Shown here in pieces: positions 1-6,916 of a stretch of 33,412 nt of DNA. This DNA is from Klebsiella pneumoniae (GTDB lineage: Bacteria; Desulfobacterota; Binatia; UBA12015). Position 1 is the stretch's first letter; each line of letters opens with the position of its first letter. Location of the stretch: positions 1 to 33,412 of the forward strand of contig CAMBZJ010000033.1 in assembly GCA_945872365.1 (NCBI GenBank), read 5' to 3'. The notes under the pieces are model-generated. The model saw only the letters and a list, made by a program, of their open reading frames with translations, did no database searches and was not told where the DNA came from. The translations under genes and the position numbers were made by a program.

Positions 1-1377
1 CAGTCCGAGGTCGTCGAGGATCGAGGGGTGAAGGTCGAGCGAGAGATCTCGCACCTGGTTCAGGGCCCGCTTCACGACGTCGAGCGCCTCGTCGAGCTGC
101 TGCCCACCGCCGTGGGCGCCCTTCTCGCTGCGCAACGCGTCGAGGTTGAGGGTCGCGGCAGTGAGCGCCTGGCCGACCTCGTCGTGCAGTTCGCGCGCGA
201 GCTGCGAGCGCTCGGCCTCCTGGCCCTCGAACAGGGCCCGCGAGAGGATCTGGAGGCGGTTCTGGCTCTGGCGCACGACGTGAAGCGTGCGATTCGTCTC
301 GCCGAGGCTGCGTTCGAGCGAGTCCGCCATGTCGTCGAATGCGACGCCGAGCTGGGTGAGTTCATGCGCCCCGCGCGACGTGCCGCTGCGTGCACCGGAG
401 CGGCCCGACGCGAGGTCGCGTGCGGCCTCGTGGATCGAACGGACCGGACGCAGGACGAAGTGGTCGATGCCCCACCAGATGCCCGTGCCGATCGCGGCCA
501 GGGAGACCGCGAGGCCGACCAGCAGACGCCAGAGATCGCGGCGCGGCGCCTCGGTCGCCGTATCGGGCGGAACGCCGACGAGCAGGTAGCCGTCGGCCTG
601 GCCGCGGGTCGCCGGGATGCGCGCGGATCCGAAGACCATGGGCGTTCCGTCGAGGTCGGGCGAGGCCCGGTTCGCGAGTCGACCCGAGCGGAGAAGCCGC
701 CACGTCGGCTCGGCGTCGGCCGAGCGGCCGTTCCACTGCTCGCGGTCGGGCTCGCGCAGGATCACCGTTCCGCGGTTGTCGAAGAGGGTCACGGTGGCCC
801 CGGGGGGCAGCCGGTCGCCGATCGTCAAGTCGGCGAGGGCGCGGAAGCCGAGGGTGACGAACATCAGACCCCGCGCATTGCCGTCGGAGTCGCGCGTGGG
901 CAGCAGGCAGGCGAGCGTTGACCGCCCCGGTGTCTTCTCCGGGGGTAATTCGCGCAGCAAGAGAGAGCGGGCTGCCATGGCCTCCCGGAAGATCGGGTAG
1001 CCGGAAAAGTCGGCGGTTCCGTTCAGCGGATGCCCCGAGCAGAGCAGCTTCCCGTCGGTGCCGATCAGCCCAATGTTGCGGAAACTCGGGTGGAGTTGCA
1101 GGTAGTCGCCGGCGAGCCGGCTACAGGTCGCCGCGTCGCCGGCGATGATCGCGGGATCGTGCGTGAGCTTGTGGAGTACACGCCGCGCCTCGTCGATGCT
1201 CGTCGAGAGGCGTCGCGCCGCATCGTTCGCCTCCTCGCGGATCTCCTGCGAACTGCGGTCGAGGCTGTCGTTCCATGCCCGCCAAGTGCCGTAGGCGGTG
1301 GCGCCGAGAATCGGCAGCAGGGAGATCAACAGGAGCGCGAGCAGGGCGCTGCGGAGGGTCGGCGAGCGGAGACTCAT
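1..1377 (-). CDS. Sensor histidine kinase, NarX/UhpB type (HisKA_3), 3' end cut by window edge
   Basis: Membrane sensor kinase of a two-component system, 459 codons visible. The protein starts MSLRSPTLRS with a first membrane helix at about residues 9-30, an extracytoplasmic sensor region (Cache-like, inferred from its size and position) to about residue 265, a second helix near the segment LLVGLAVSLAAIG, a HAMP-like linker, and then a HisKA_3 dimerisation domain. The phosphoacceptor is His398 in RELHDEVGQALT, the signature of the NarL/NarX-type kinases. The reading frame is still open at base 1, in the segment LHPSILDDLGL that normally precedes the HATPase_c domain, so the ATP-binding part lies outside the window. 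The ATG is 10 nt after the stop of the alpha/beta hydrolase gene, so the two are probably cotranscribed. A LuxR/NarL-type response regulator is expected next, beyond the edge. The signal sensed cannot be told from the sequence. Confidence 0.93.
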   Translation of the reverse strand, partial: MSLRSPTLRSALLALLLISLLPILGATAYGTWRAWNDSLDRSSQEIREEANDAARRLSTSIDEARRVLHKLTHDPAIIAGDAATCSRLAGDYLQLHPSFRNIGLIGTDGKLLCSGHPLNGTADFSGYPIFREAMAARSLLLRELPPEKTPGRSTLACLLPTRDSDGNARGLMFVTLGFRALADLTIGDRLPPGATVTLFDNRGTVILREPDREQWNGRSADAEPTWRLLRSGRLANRASPDLDGTPMVFGSARIPATRGQADGYLLVGVPPDTATEAPRRDLWRLLVGLAVSLAAIGTGIWWGIDHFVLRPVRSIHEAARDLASGRSGARSGTSRGAHELTQLGVAFDDMADSLERSLGETNRTLHVVRQSQNRLQILSRALFEGQEAERSQLARELHDEVGQALTAATLNLDALRSEKGAHGGGQQLDEALDVVKRALNQVRDLSLDLHPSILDDLGL

Positions 1378-1387
1378 GCCCGTCCGA

Positions 1388-2242
1388 TCAGAGGATGTCG
1401 AGGCGACGCAGGTGGCCAAGTACGGCCTGCGCGATGCCGGAGCGTCCGAAGGGGGCAAGGTGGCCGCCCCCAAACCAGTGGATCGCGGGTTCCTCCCAGT
1501 GCTTCCAGAGCGCCTGGGGATGTTCGGGAGGGACGATCCGGTCGCCGCGTCCCGCGACCAGGAGCAGGCGTTCGCGGGCGACCAGCGGTCGGTACGCGAG
1601 CGGTGAATGGCCGCGGAAACAGGTGCGCAGTTCGGCGAGTGTGAAGGCGGCCCGCGCGGTGTCGCGCGCCGAGCGGCTCGCCGCGAGGAAGCGCCAGGCG
1701 AGGTCGCCCAGGCAGGTGGGCGGGACGATCGGAACGACGAAGGCGAGATCGGGATCGCGGCAGGCGAGCAGGGCGGCCAGGTATCCGCCGAGGCTCTGGC
1801 CGAGAATTCCGACCGGCGCGTCGCTCTCCTCGCGGAGTATCCGCGCGAGCAGCAGCAACTCGTGCAGCGAGTGCCGGATCGTCGCGTTCAGATCCGCGAT
1901 GTCGCCGCTCGCGAGGGCGGCGCCCGAGAAGCGGGTCTCCTTGTCGGTCCGGGCACCGTGGCGCGGCAGGGTGAAGAGCGCGACGTCGAGTCCGGCGTCG
2001 AACCAGTCGCGCGCCTGGAGGGCGATCGCGTCGACACGCGGGTGGCCCATGCCGAAACCGTGCACCGCGCGCAGGACGGCGTGGTCGATGGCGGTGCCGA
2101 GCCAGGACGAGAGGCGCTCGCCCCAGCCGTCGCGGGGCAGATGCGCCGCGTCGAGTTCGCCGAGATCGGCGAGGGCGGCGATGCTTGCGGCCTGTGACAC
2201 CATCCGGGCGGAACGATGCCACGAATGCCTGGTCGCTGTCAT
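1388..2242 (-). CDS. Alpha/beta hydrolase family protein
   Basis: Predicted serine hydrolase of 284 residues. An oxyanion-side motif VHGFGMGHP is followed by the nucleophile elbow GQSLGG (Ser150), an acidic residue in GRGDRIVPPEHP (Asp234) and the catalytic His in FGGGHLAPFG (His261), so a complete triad in the right order is visible. There is no signal peptide or membrane segment, so it is probably cytoplasmic. It resembles the broad alpha/beta hydrolase set with a GxSxG elbow and no lid domain; the substrate cannot be told. Start choice: an ATG at 2242 lies 8 nt after a -10-like GATACT (2251-2256 on this strand), which fits the leaderless pattern seen elsewhere in the window. A second ATG 13 codons later (2203) is the alternative. 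The sensor kinase follows after 10 nt, which suggests joint expression. Confidence 0.85.
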   Translation of the reverse strand: MTATRHSWHRSARMVSQAASIAALADLGELDAAHLPRDGWGERLSSWLGTAIDHAVLRAVHGFGMGHPRVDAIALQARDWFDAGLDVALFTLPRHGARTDKETRFSGAALASGDIADLNATIRHSLHELLLLARILREESDAPVGILGQSLGGYLAALLACRDPDLAFVVPIVPPTCLGDLAWRFLAASRSARDTARAAFTLAELRTCFRGHSPLAYRPLVARERLLLVAGRGDRIVPPEHPQALWKHWEEPAIHWFGGGHLAPFGRSGIAQAVLGHLRRLDIL

Positions 2243-2250
2243 CCGGGAAA

Positions 2251-2256
2251 AGTATC
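2251..2256 (-). promoter_or_regulatory. -10-like element of the hydrolase gene
   Basis: On the minus strand the hexamer GATACT is followed by 8 nt and then the ATG at 2242. With a usual distance of about 7 nt from -10 to the transcript start, the RNA would begin at or next to the start codon. No Shine-Dalgarno sequence is visible. Confidence 0.45.
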
Positions 2257-2284
2257 TGCGGGTGACTCGCCCGGAACCGCGGGC

Positions 2285-2290
2285 TAGCGT
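2285..2290 (+). promoter_or_regulatory. -10-like element (GCTAGCGT) in front of a small ORF
   Basis: TAGCGT, preceded by GC, stands 6 nt before an ATG at 2297. It has the same form and spacing as the elements before the glycosyltransferase, yejA and recX genes. It is divergent from the hydrolase promoter, and the ORF it would drive looks degenerate. Confidence 0.3.
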
Positions 2291-2296
2291 CGGCGC

Positions 2297-2539
2297 ATGT
2301 CGTCTGAGGGGGAGCCGCTGCGCATCGAAGTGGCACTGCCGAATTACGGCCCGCGCCACCGCGGCGCGGTGACCGAAATGCCCTCGATCGAACCGCCGCA
2401 GCCGTCCTCTGAACCTCGGGGCGTCGGTCGCAAGCGGTCGAGAAGCCCCTCGCCCGGCCCTTCGTCGCCGCGCCGCCCGGCTCAGCCGCCGACGCGCGCG
2501 AGGAAGAGGCTCCAGGGCACGATCGCCAGCGTGGCGTAG
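2297..2539 (+). pseudogene. Doubtful 80-codon ORF, possible N-terminal remnant of a luciferase-like monooxygenase
   Basis: The ORF begins MSSEGEPLRIEVALPNYGPR. The string VALPNYGP is typical of the first beta strand of LLM-class flavin/F420-dependent oxidoreductases. After about 20 residues the sequence becomes Pro/Ser/Arg-rich with no family resemblance, and its 3' end overlaps the convergent DUF5658-like gene by 58 bp. I did not find the expected continuation of an LLM protein in the other frames. It may be a remnant, or a chance ORF behind a promoter-like sequence. Low confidence. Confidence 0.2.
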
Positions 2540-2874
2540 AGTGCCGCTATCGTCGCGAGACTGGTCGCAACGGCGTTGCGCATCCGCCAGCGCGAGTGGA
2601 AGTGGAGTTCGTAGACCACGGCGAGGCAGCAGATCGCGAAGATCTTCGCCGAGAACACCCCGGGGACCGGGCCCATCGCCTCGATTGCCCGGTGGATCAG
2701 GGGGTTGCCCTCGACGTAGCCGTGATCGAGGCCGCGCACGGTCAAGTGGGCGTCGAAGAGTTGCAGGGCGACGTTGGTGAAGAACAGGAGCTTGACGTCG
2801 CTCGAACCGTGTTCGGAGGTGGCGACCGCGTCGCCAAGCTCCGACCCTGGGTGGCCGCGCCGTCGAAAGCCCAT
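2482..2874 (-). CDS. DUF5658-like small integral membrane protein
   Basis: A 130-residue protein. After a polar N-terminus of about 27 residues come three to four hydrophobic stretches: around VKLLFFTNVALQLFDA, VFSAKIFAICCLAVVYEL and a C-terminal helix ending YATLAIVPWSLFLARVGG. The pattern D-x3-T-x2-G-L-x7-E-x-NP in the first third (FDAHLTVRGLDHGYVEGNP) is the pattern I associate with DUF5658 proteins, whose function is unknown. Only one in-frame ATG is available. It sits directly after TAGGTGA, which could be a close Shine-Dalgarno sequence. The gene lies 138 nt downstream of moxR on the same strand, with a candidate terminator between them, so it is probably a separate unit. Confidence 0.7.
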   Translation of the reverse strand: MGFRRRGHPGSELGDAVATSEHGSSDVKLLFFTNVALQLFDAHLTVRGLDHGYVEGNPLIHRAIEAMGPVPGVFSAKIFAICCLAVVYELHFHSRWRMRNAVATSLATIAALYATLAIVPWSLFLARVGG

Positions 2875-2952
2875 TCACCTAGGACTGTGCCCCCGGTCAA
2901 TCGCAGAGGCAAGATCCCTTTCCTGTCCGCGCTGCATTTTTTCCCACCGGGG

Positions 2953-3015
2953 TGAGCGCCCGCGAACGCTCGTTCGTGGACCCGCGGATGCGGCTTGCCG
3001 GGCGGCTGGCGCTCA
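2953..3015 (-). terminator. Branched inverted repeat after the MoxR gene
   Basis: TGAGCGCC (2953-2960) pairs perfectly with GGCGCTCA (3008-3015), which includes the moxR stop codon. Inside it a smaller hairpin CGAAC-GAGC-GTTCG can form. On the minus strand the structure is followed, after about 10 nt, by a run of A rather than T, so it is not a classical intrinsic terminator. It could stop transcription or protect the RNA end. Confidence 0.35.
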
Positions 3016-3900
3016 GCCTCCGCGCGCGCCGTTGACCAGGGCCGAGATCTTGGGGTCGGCGCGCCGGAGGTCCTCCTCATGCTTGAGCAGCAAACCCGCG
3101 GCCGAGCGAACGGCTGCGGGGTCGAGTTCGCGGACCCCGAGTGCCACGAGCGCTCGCGCGAAGTCCAGGGTCTCGGCGATCGAGGGGGCCTTGCGCAGGT
3201 CGAGCTTGCGCAGCCCGGCGACGAACCGGGCGACATGGCGGGCGAGTTCCGCGTCGAGCTCCGGGACCTTGCGTGCGACGATCGTCGCTTCGACCAAAGG
3301 GGCCGGGAAGTCGACGTAAACGTGCAGGCAACGGCGGCGCAGCGCCTCCGAAAGTTCGCGCGCCCGGTTCGAGGTGAGCACGACCACCGGGTGCCGCACC
3401 GCCCGGATCGTGCCGAGTTCCGGGATGGTGATCTGGAAGTCGCTCAGGACCTCGAGGAGGAAGGCCTCGAATTCCTCGTCGGCCTTGTCGATCTCGTCGA
3501 TCAGCAGCACGACGGGCTTCTTCGAGGTGAGCGCACGCAGGAGCGGTCGCTCGAGCAGGTAGTCGCGCGAGAAGACGTCCTGCGCGACGTCCTCCCATGC
3601 GCGCTCCTCCTTGCGGTCGCTCTGGATGCGCAGGAGTTGCTTCTGGTAGTTCCACTCGTAGAGGGCGCGCGCTTCGTCGAGGCCTTCGTAGCACTGGAGA
3701 CGAACGAGTTCGGCGCCGAGGATCTCGGTCAGGACCTTGCCGATCTCGGTCTTGCCGGCGCCCGCGGGGCCCTCGGCGAGCAGCGGCTTGCCGAGTCGTA
3801 CGGCGAGCAGGATGGCGGTCTCGACACGCGCGTTCGTGTAGTAGCGCGAACTTTCGAGGCCCTCGCGCAGGCGGTCGAGGGTCAGCTCCGATGCGTCCAC
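3013..3900 (-). CDS. MoxR-family AAA+ ATPase
   Basis: A 295-residue AAA+ protein of the MoxR group. Walker A is GPAGAGKT (residues 44-51), Walker B VLLIDEIDKA (Asp135, Glu136), and a sensor-1 region VVVLTSNRAREL with an Arg-rich segment ALRRRC follows. The C-terminal third is helical, as in the family. MoxR ATPases act as chaperones that mature metalloenzymes or drive von Willebrand factor A (VWA) partner proteins. Here no VWA gene lies next to it: the neighbours are a DUF5658-like gene and a divergent glycosyltransferase. The start is a GTG (GTG GAC GCA) with TAGAGT 6 nt upstream and no Shine-Dalgarno, so the message may be leaderless. Function is assigned to family level only. Confidence 0.92.
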   Translation of the reverse strand: MDASELTLDRLREGLESSRYYTNARVETAILLAVRLGKPLLAEGPAGAGKTEIGKVLTEILGAELVRLQCYEGLDEARALYEWNYQKQLLRIQSDRKEERAWEDVAQDVFSRDYLLERPLLRALTSKKPVVLLIDEIDKADEEFEAFLLEVLSDFQITIPELGTIRAVRHPVVVLTSNRARELSEALRRRCLHVYVDFPAPLVEATIVARKVPELDAELARHVARFVAGLRKLDLRKAPSIAETLDFARALVALGVRELDPAAVRSAAGLLLKHEEDLRRADPKISALVNGARGG

Positions 3901-3906
3901 GCCCGC

Positions 3907-3912
3907 ACTCTA
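3907..3912 (-). promoter_or_regulatory. -10-like element TAGAGT of the MoxR gene
   Basis: On the minus strand GGGTAGAGT is followed by 6 nt and the GTG start at 3900. The spacing is that of a leaderless transcript. It lies in a 150-bp divergent intergenic region shared with the glycosyltransferase gene. Confidence 0.5.
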
Positions 3913-4036
3913 CCCGAGCGGCGCGCGGGGCGGCAAAGTCCGGCGGTCGGGGCGGCCCGGCGGCGACAGGGCGGGCGATCGGCGCCGCGCCCGACTCCCG
4001 CCGGATCGCGGGTTTCGCCGCGCGCGACCGCGGTGC

Positions 4037-4042
4037 TAGGGT
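4037..4042 (+). promoter_or_regulatory. -10-like element TAGGGT of the glycosyltransferase gene
   Basis: GTGCTAGGGT is an extended -10-like sequence ending 8 nt before the TTG at 4051. No ribosome binding site is visible. A weak -35 candidate (TTTCGC, 4013-4018) lies 18 nt upstream of it. Confidence 0.5.
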
Positions 4043-4050
4043 GCCGCGCG

Positions 4051-5211
4051 TTGCCGATCCAGGGCCCCCTTCGCATCGCCGTCCTCGGCACGCGCGGCAT
4101 CCCCGCTGCCTACGGCGGATTCGAAACCTTCGCCGAGCAGCTCTCGGTGCGGCTCGCGGCGCGTGGCCACGACGTCGCCGTATACGGGCGGGCAGGCAAC
4201 GTCGCCCAGGCGCTCCACCTGCAGCGCCACCGCGGCGTACGCCTGGTCGTCCTCCCGGCACCGCGCTCGAAGTACCTAGAGACGGTCGCGCACACGTTGC
4301 GCGCCGCGCGCTGGGCGGCGCGCGAGCGGCACCAGTTCGTGCTGCTCTGCAATAGCGCGAATTTCCTCGCCCTGCCGATCCTGCGTGCGAGCGGAGCCCG
4401 CACCGCGCTCGCCATCGACGGTATCGAGAGTTCGCGCCGCAAGTGGGGGCTCCCGGGTCGGGCTTTCTACAGGGTCGCCGAGCGCGTCGGGCCGCGGCTG
4501 GCCGACGTCACGATCGCCGACTGCGAGCACATCCGCCGCATCTACGAGGCGCGCGGCGCGCCGCGCGTCGAGATGATCTCGTACGGGGCCGAGCCGCCCC
4601 GATTCCGGGGCGCGACGTCGCTCGACAGGCTCGGGATTCGACCCGGCGGCTACGTCCTCTACGTGAGCCGCCTCGAGCCGGAGAACAACGCCGACGTCGT
4701 CATCCGTGCATGGCGCGATGCCCACCCTCCGCTCGATCTCGTCGTCGTGGGCGACGCGCCCTACGCGACCGCCTACAAAGCGCGGCTGCGCGAACTGGCG
4801 GCCGGCGAACCCCGGATCCACTTTGCCGGCTTCCTGTTCGGCGAGGGCTACGACGAGTTGCGTTCGCACGCGGCGCTCTACGTCCAGGCGACCGACGTCG
4901 GCGGCACGCACCCGGCCCTTCTCGAGGCGATGGCTGCCGGGCTGCCGATCGTCGCGAACGACATCCCGGAGCACCGCGAGGTCCTGGGTGAATCGGGCGT
5001 GTACTACGCGCGCAACTCCGCCGACGATCTCTCGCGCCGGCTGCGCGAGATGCTTGGTGCCGCGACGCCCGAGCAGGTCGAACATCGGGATCTCGTGCGC
5101 GCGCAACTCGGGCGCTCGGCCGCGGCGCGGGTCGCGAAACTCTACGACTGGGAAGACGTCGCGACGCGCTACGAGTCGCTCGCCCGCCGCCTCGTCGACG
5201 AGGCGACCTGA
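4051..5211 (+). CDS. Glycosyltransferase, DUF1972/GT4 type
   Basis: A 386-residue sugar transferase with the GT-B fold of retaining GT4 enzymes. The N-terminus IAVLGTRGIPAAYGGFE is the DUF1972 signature (GTRG at residues 13-16 and the YGGFETF loop), found in rhamnosyl- and other hexosyltransferases of capsule and exopolysaccharide loci. The nucleotide-sugar site is seen in ALLEAMAAGLPIVANDIPE (near residues 290-308). The start is a TTG placed directly in front of the first beta strand and 8 nt after TAGGGT; the open frame extends upstream but without family sequence. No membrane helix is seen, so it is probably cytoplasmic or peripheral. Followed 160 nt later by a polyprenyl sugar transferase, which suggests a role in building an undecaprenyl-linked polysaccharide. 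Donor and acceptor are unknown. Confidence 0.9.
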   Translation: MPIQGPLRIAVLGTRGIPAAYGGFETFAEQLSVRLAARGHDVAVYGRAGNVAQALHLQRHRGVRLVVLPAPRSKYLETVAHTLRAARWAARERHQFVLLCNSANFLALPILRASGARTALAIDGIESSRRKWGLPGRAFYRVAERVGPRLADVTIADCEHIRRIYEARGAPRVEMISYGAEPPRFRGATSLDRLGIRPGGYVLYVSRLEPENNADVVIRAWRDAHPPLDLVVVGDAPYATAYKARLRELAAGEPRIHFAGFLFGEGYDELRSHAALYVQATDVGGTHPALLEAMAAGLPIVANDIPEHREVLGESGVYYARNSADDLSRRLREMLGAATPEQVEHRDLVRAQLGRSAAARVAKLYDWEDVATRYESLARRLVDEAT

Positions 5212-5214
5212 CAC

Positions 5215-5239
5215 TCCCCGGTCCGGCGAGGGCCGGGGA
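5215..5239 (+). terminator. Hairpin after the glycosyltransferase gene
   Basis: TCCCCGGTCC (5215-5224) pairs with GGGCCGGGGA (5230-5239) over a 5-nt loop GGCGA, with one G-U pair. It begins 4 nt after the stop codon. There is no T-tract, as is common in GC-rich genomes, so this is a probable but not certain terminator. Confidence 0.5.
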
Positions 5240-5331
5240 ATGCGGGATGCGGGCGCAACGCGCGGGGGAGTCGCGCATGAACGTGCCCTTTGCGTGCCCC
5301 GACGTGCGGGGAAAACGGCGTTTCGGCGTGC

Positions 5332-5358
5332 TTGCGAGTTCGCCGGGGCTGGGATAAT
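5332..5358 (+). promoter_or_regulatory. Sigma-70-type promoter of the sugar transferase gene
   Basis: A -35 candidate TTGCGA (5332-5337) and a -10 GATAAT (5353-5358) are separated by 15 nt. This is the best -10 match in the window. The start codon follows 13 nt later with a purine-rich GAGCGGGGCGA in front of it, so a very short leader with a ribosome binding site is expected. Confidence 0.5.
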
Positions 5359-5371
5359 CGGAGCGGGGCGA

Positions 5372-6916
5372 ATGGCGTCGTTGGCGCGAGGAACCGTGAA
5401 CGTCGCGACCGCGGGTTCGGCTCGGGGGCAGAGCCCCGGCCCGACGGGCCGAACGGGCAAGCAGGTACGTGCCGCGGAGATGGTTTCGCGCGCCGGGCCC
5501 GCGGCCCACTTCCGCCACCTCGCGCAACTCGCCGACGGCGTCGTCCTGCTCGCGGCCTTTCCGATCGCGTACGAGATCAAGCGCGGCTGGATGCCGCCCG
5601 ACCTGACGAATCTCTACGACCCTTCGGTCTACATCGGCCCCGCGGTCCTGGTCGCGTTCGCGACGCTGTTCGCGCTCGGCCGGCGCGGCGCCTACGACGC
5701 GGTGAACCTCCTGCGAGCAGGACGCATCCTCGCGTCGGTAGCGACGTCGGTCTTCCAGGCGCTCCTGGTCGCGACGGCGGCGATCTTCGTCTTCAAGCTC
5801 TCGTACATCAGCCGCCTCTTCGTCGGTCTCTACGGACTGGTCGGGGCGTCCCTGCTGGTCGCGGTGCGCTTCGTGTTGCGCCGGATCGCGGCGTCCCTGC
5901 GGCAATCGGGCACGGGTGCGGCCCGCGTCCTGATGATCGGCGAGGGCGAGGCGGCGACGCGTCTCGAACGCACCCTCGCCGAGGAGGCTCTCTTCGGGGT
6001 CACGGTCGTCGCGAACCTCGCGGCGGAGACGCTCTCGTGCCCGTTTCCCGCGGCACTTCGTGACGGCGGGGAGGAGGACGCGTTCGCGCCGTCGCCGATC
6101 GGAGACCTCCTGCGCCACGAGGCGATCGACGAGGTCGCCGTGGCGGCCCACGGCATCGCGCCCGCCGATCTCGACCGGCTCGTCGAGACCTGCGATCGGG
6201 AAGGCGTCGTCCTGCACGTCGCCGTGGACGCCTTCGGCAGCGCGCTATCGCGAGCGCACTTCTCGGTGATTGGCGGCGAGCCGCTGCTCTCGGTCAATCC
6301 GCAAAGCCACTCCGCCTGGGGGCGAGCGGTGAAGCGCGCCTTCGACCTCGTGGCCGCGCCGGTCCTGATCCTCCTCACCTCGCCGCTCTGGCTGCTGGCC
6401 GCGATCGCGACCAAGCTCGACACGCCGGGGCCGATATTCTTCGTCCAGGAGCGGATAGGACTGAACAAGCGGCGCTTCCGGATGCTCAAGTTCCGCAGCA
6501 TGGTCGAAGGCTCCGAGCACGTGCAGCCCATGCTCCGTCCGCTCAACGAGGCCGACGGCCCCATCTTCAAGCTGCGCTATGACCCGCGCGTGACCCGCGT
6601 CGGGCGATGGCTGCGGCGCTTCGACGTCGACGAGCTGCCACAACTCCTCAACGTGATCAGCGGCGAGATGAGCCTGATCGGTCCGCGCCCGATGCTGCCG
6701 GCCGAGATCACGGGCTTCGAGCCCTGGCAGCGCAAGCGCTTCTCGATGCAGCCCGGGATCACCGGTCTCTGGCAGGTGAGCAACCGCCTCGGGCAGGACT
6801 TCCTCGACGGACTGCGTGCGGACCTCGACTACATCGACCGCTGGTCGCTCTCGCTCGACGCGACGATCCTCCTTCGGACGCTGCCCGCCGTGCTGCGCGA
6901 TCGCGTGGCGCCATGA
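5372..6916 (+). CDS. Polyprenyl-phosphate sugar-1-phosphate transferase (bacterial sugar transferase, WbaP/WcaJ-type)
   Basis: A 514-residue initiating enzyme of exopolysaccharide synthesis that moves a hexose-1-phosphate from a nucleotide sugar to undecaprenyl phosphate in the inner membrane. The N-terminus holds about four membrane helices (roughly residues 50-165), followed by a CoA-binding-like soluble domain (VLMIGEGEAATRLERTL) and a fifth helix in KRAFDLVAAPVLILLTSPL. The C-terminal catalytic domain has the family motifs PGPIFFVQERIGL, MLKFRSM, DELPQLLNVISGEMSLIGPRP and QPGITGLWQVS. Length and domain order are those of the complete large form. The ATG is 13 nt after GATAAT. Its stop overlaps the start of the aminotransferase gene (ATGA), so the two are translationally coupled. 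The sugar cannot be told. Confidence 0.95.
   Translation: MASLARGTVNVATAGSARGQSPGPTGRTGKQVRAAEMVSRAGPAAHFRHLAQLADGVVLLAAFPIAYEIKRGWMPPDLTNLYDPSVYIGPAVLVAFATLFALGRRGAYDAVNLLRAGRILASVATSVFQALLVATAAIFVFKLSYISRLFVGLYGLVGASLLVAVRFVLRRIAASLRQSGTGAARVLMIGEGEAATRLERTLAEEALFGVTVVANLAAETLSCPFPAALRDGGEEDAFAPSPIGDLLRHEAIDEVAVAAHGIAPADLDRLVETCDREGVVLHVAVDAFGSALSRAHFSVIGGEPLLSVNPQSHSAWGRAVKRAFDLVAAPVLILLTSPLWLLAAIATKLDTPGPIFFVQERIGLNKRRFRMLKFRSMVEGSEHVQPMLRPLNEADGPIFKLRYDPRVTRVGRWLRRFDVDELPQLLNVISGEMSLIGPRPMLPAEITGFEPWQRKRFSMQPGITGLWQVSNRLGQDFLDGLRADLDYIDRWSLSLDATILLRTLPAVLRDRVAP

Noticed and set aside
28-921. Long plus-strand ORF over the sensor kinase region
   Set aside because: It is Arg/Gly/Glu-rich shadow reading with no family sequence; the minus strand holds a clear histidine kinase in phase.
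5297-5315. CCCCG-ACGTG-CGGGG followed by AAAA as a terminator
   Set aside because: The run after the stem is A on the plus strand and the stem is only 5 bp; it lies directly upstream of the sugar transferase promoter.
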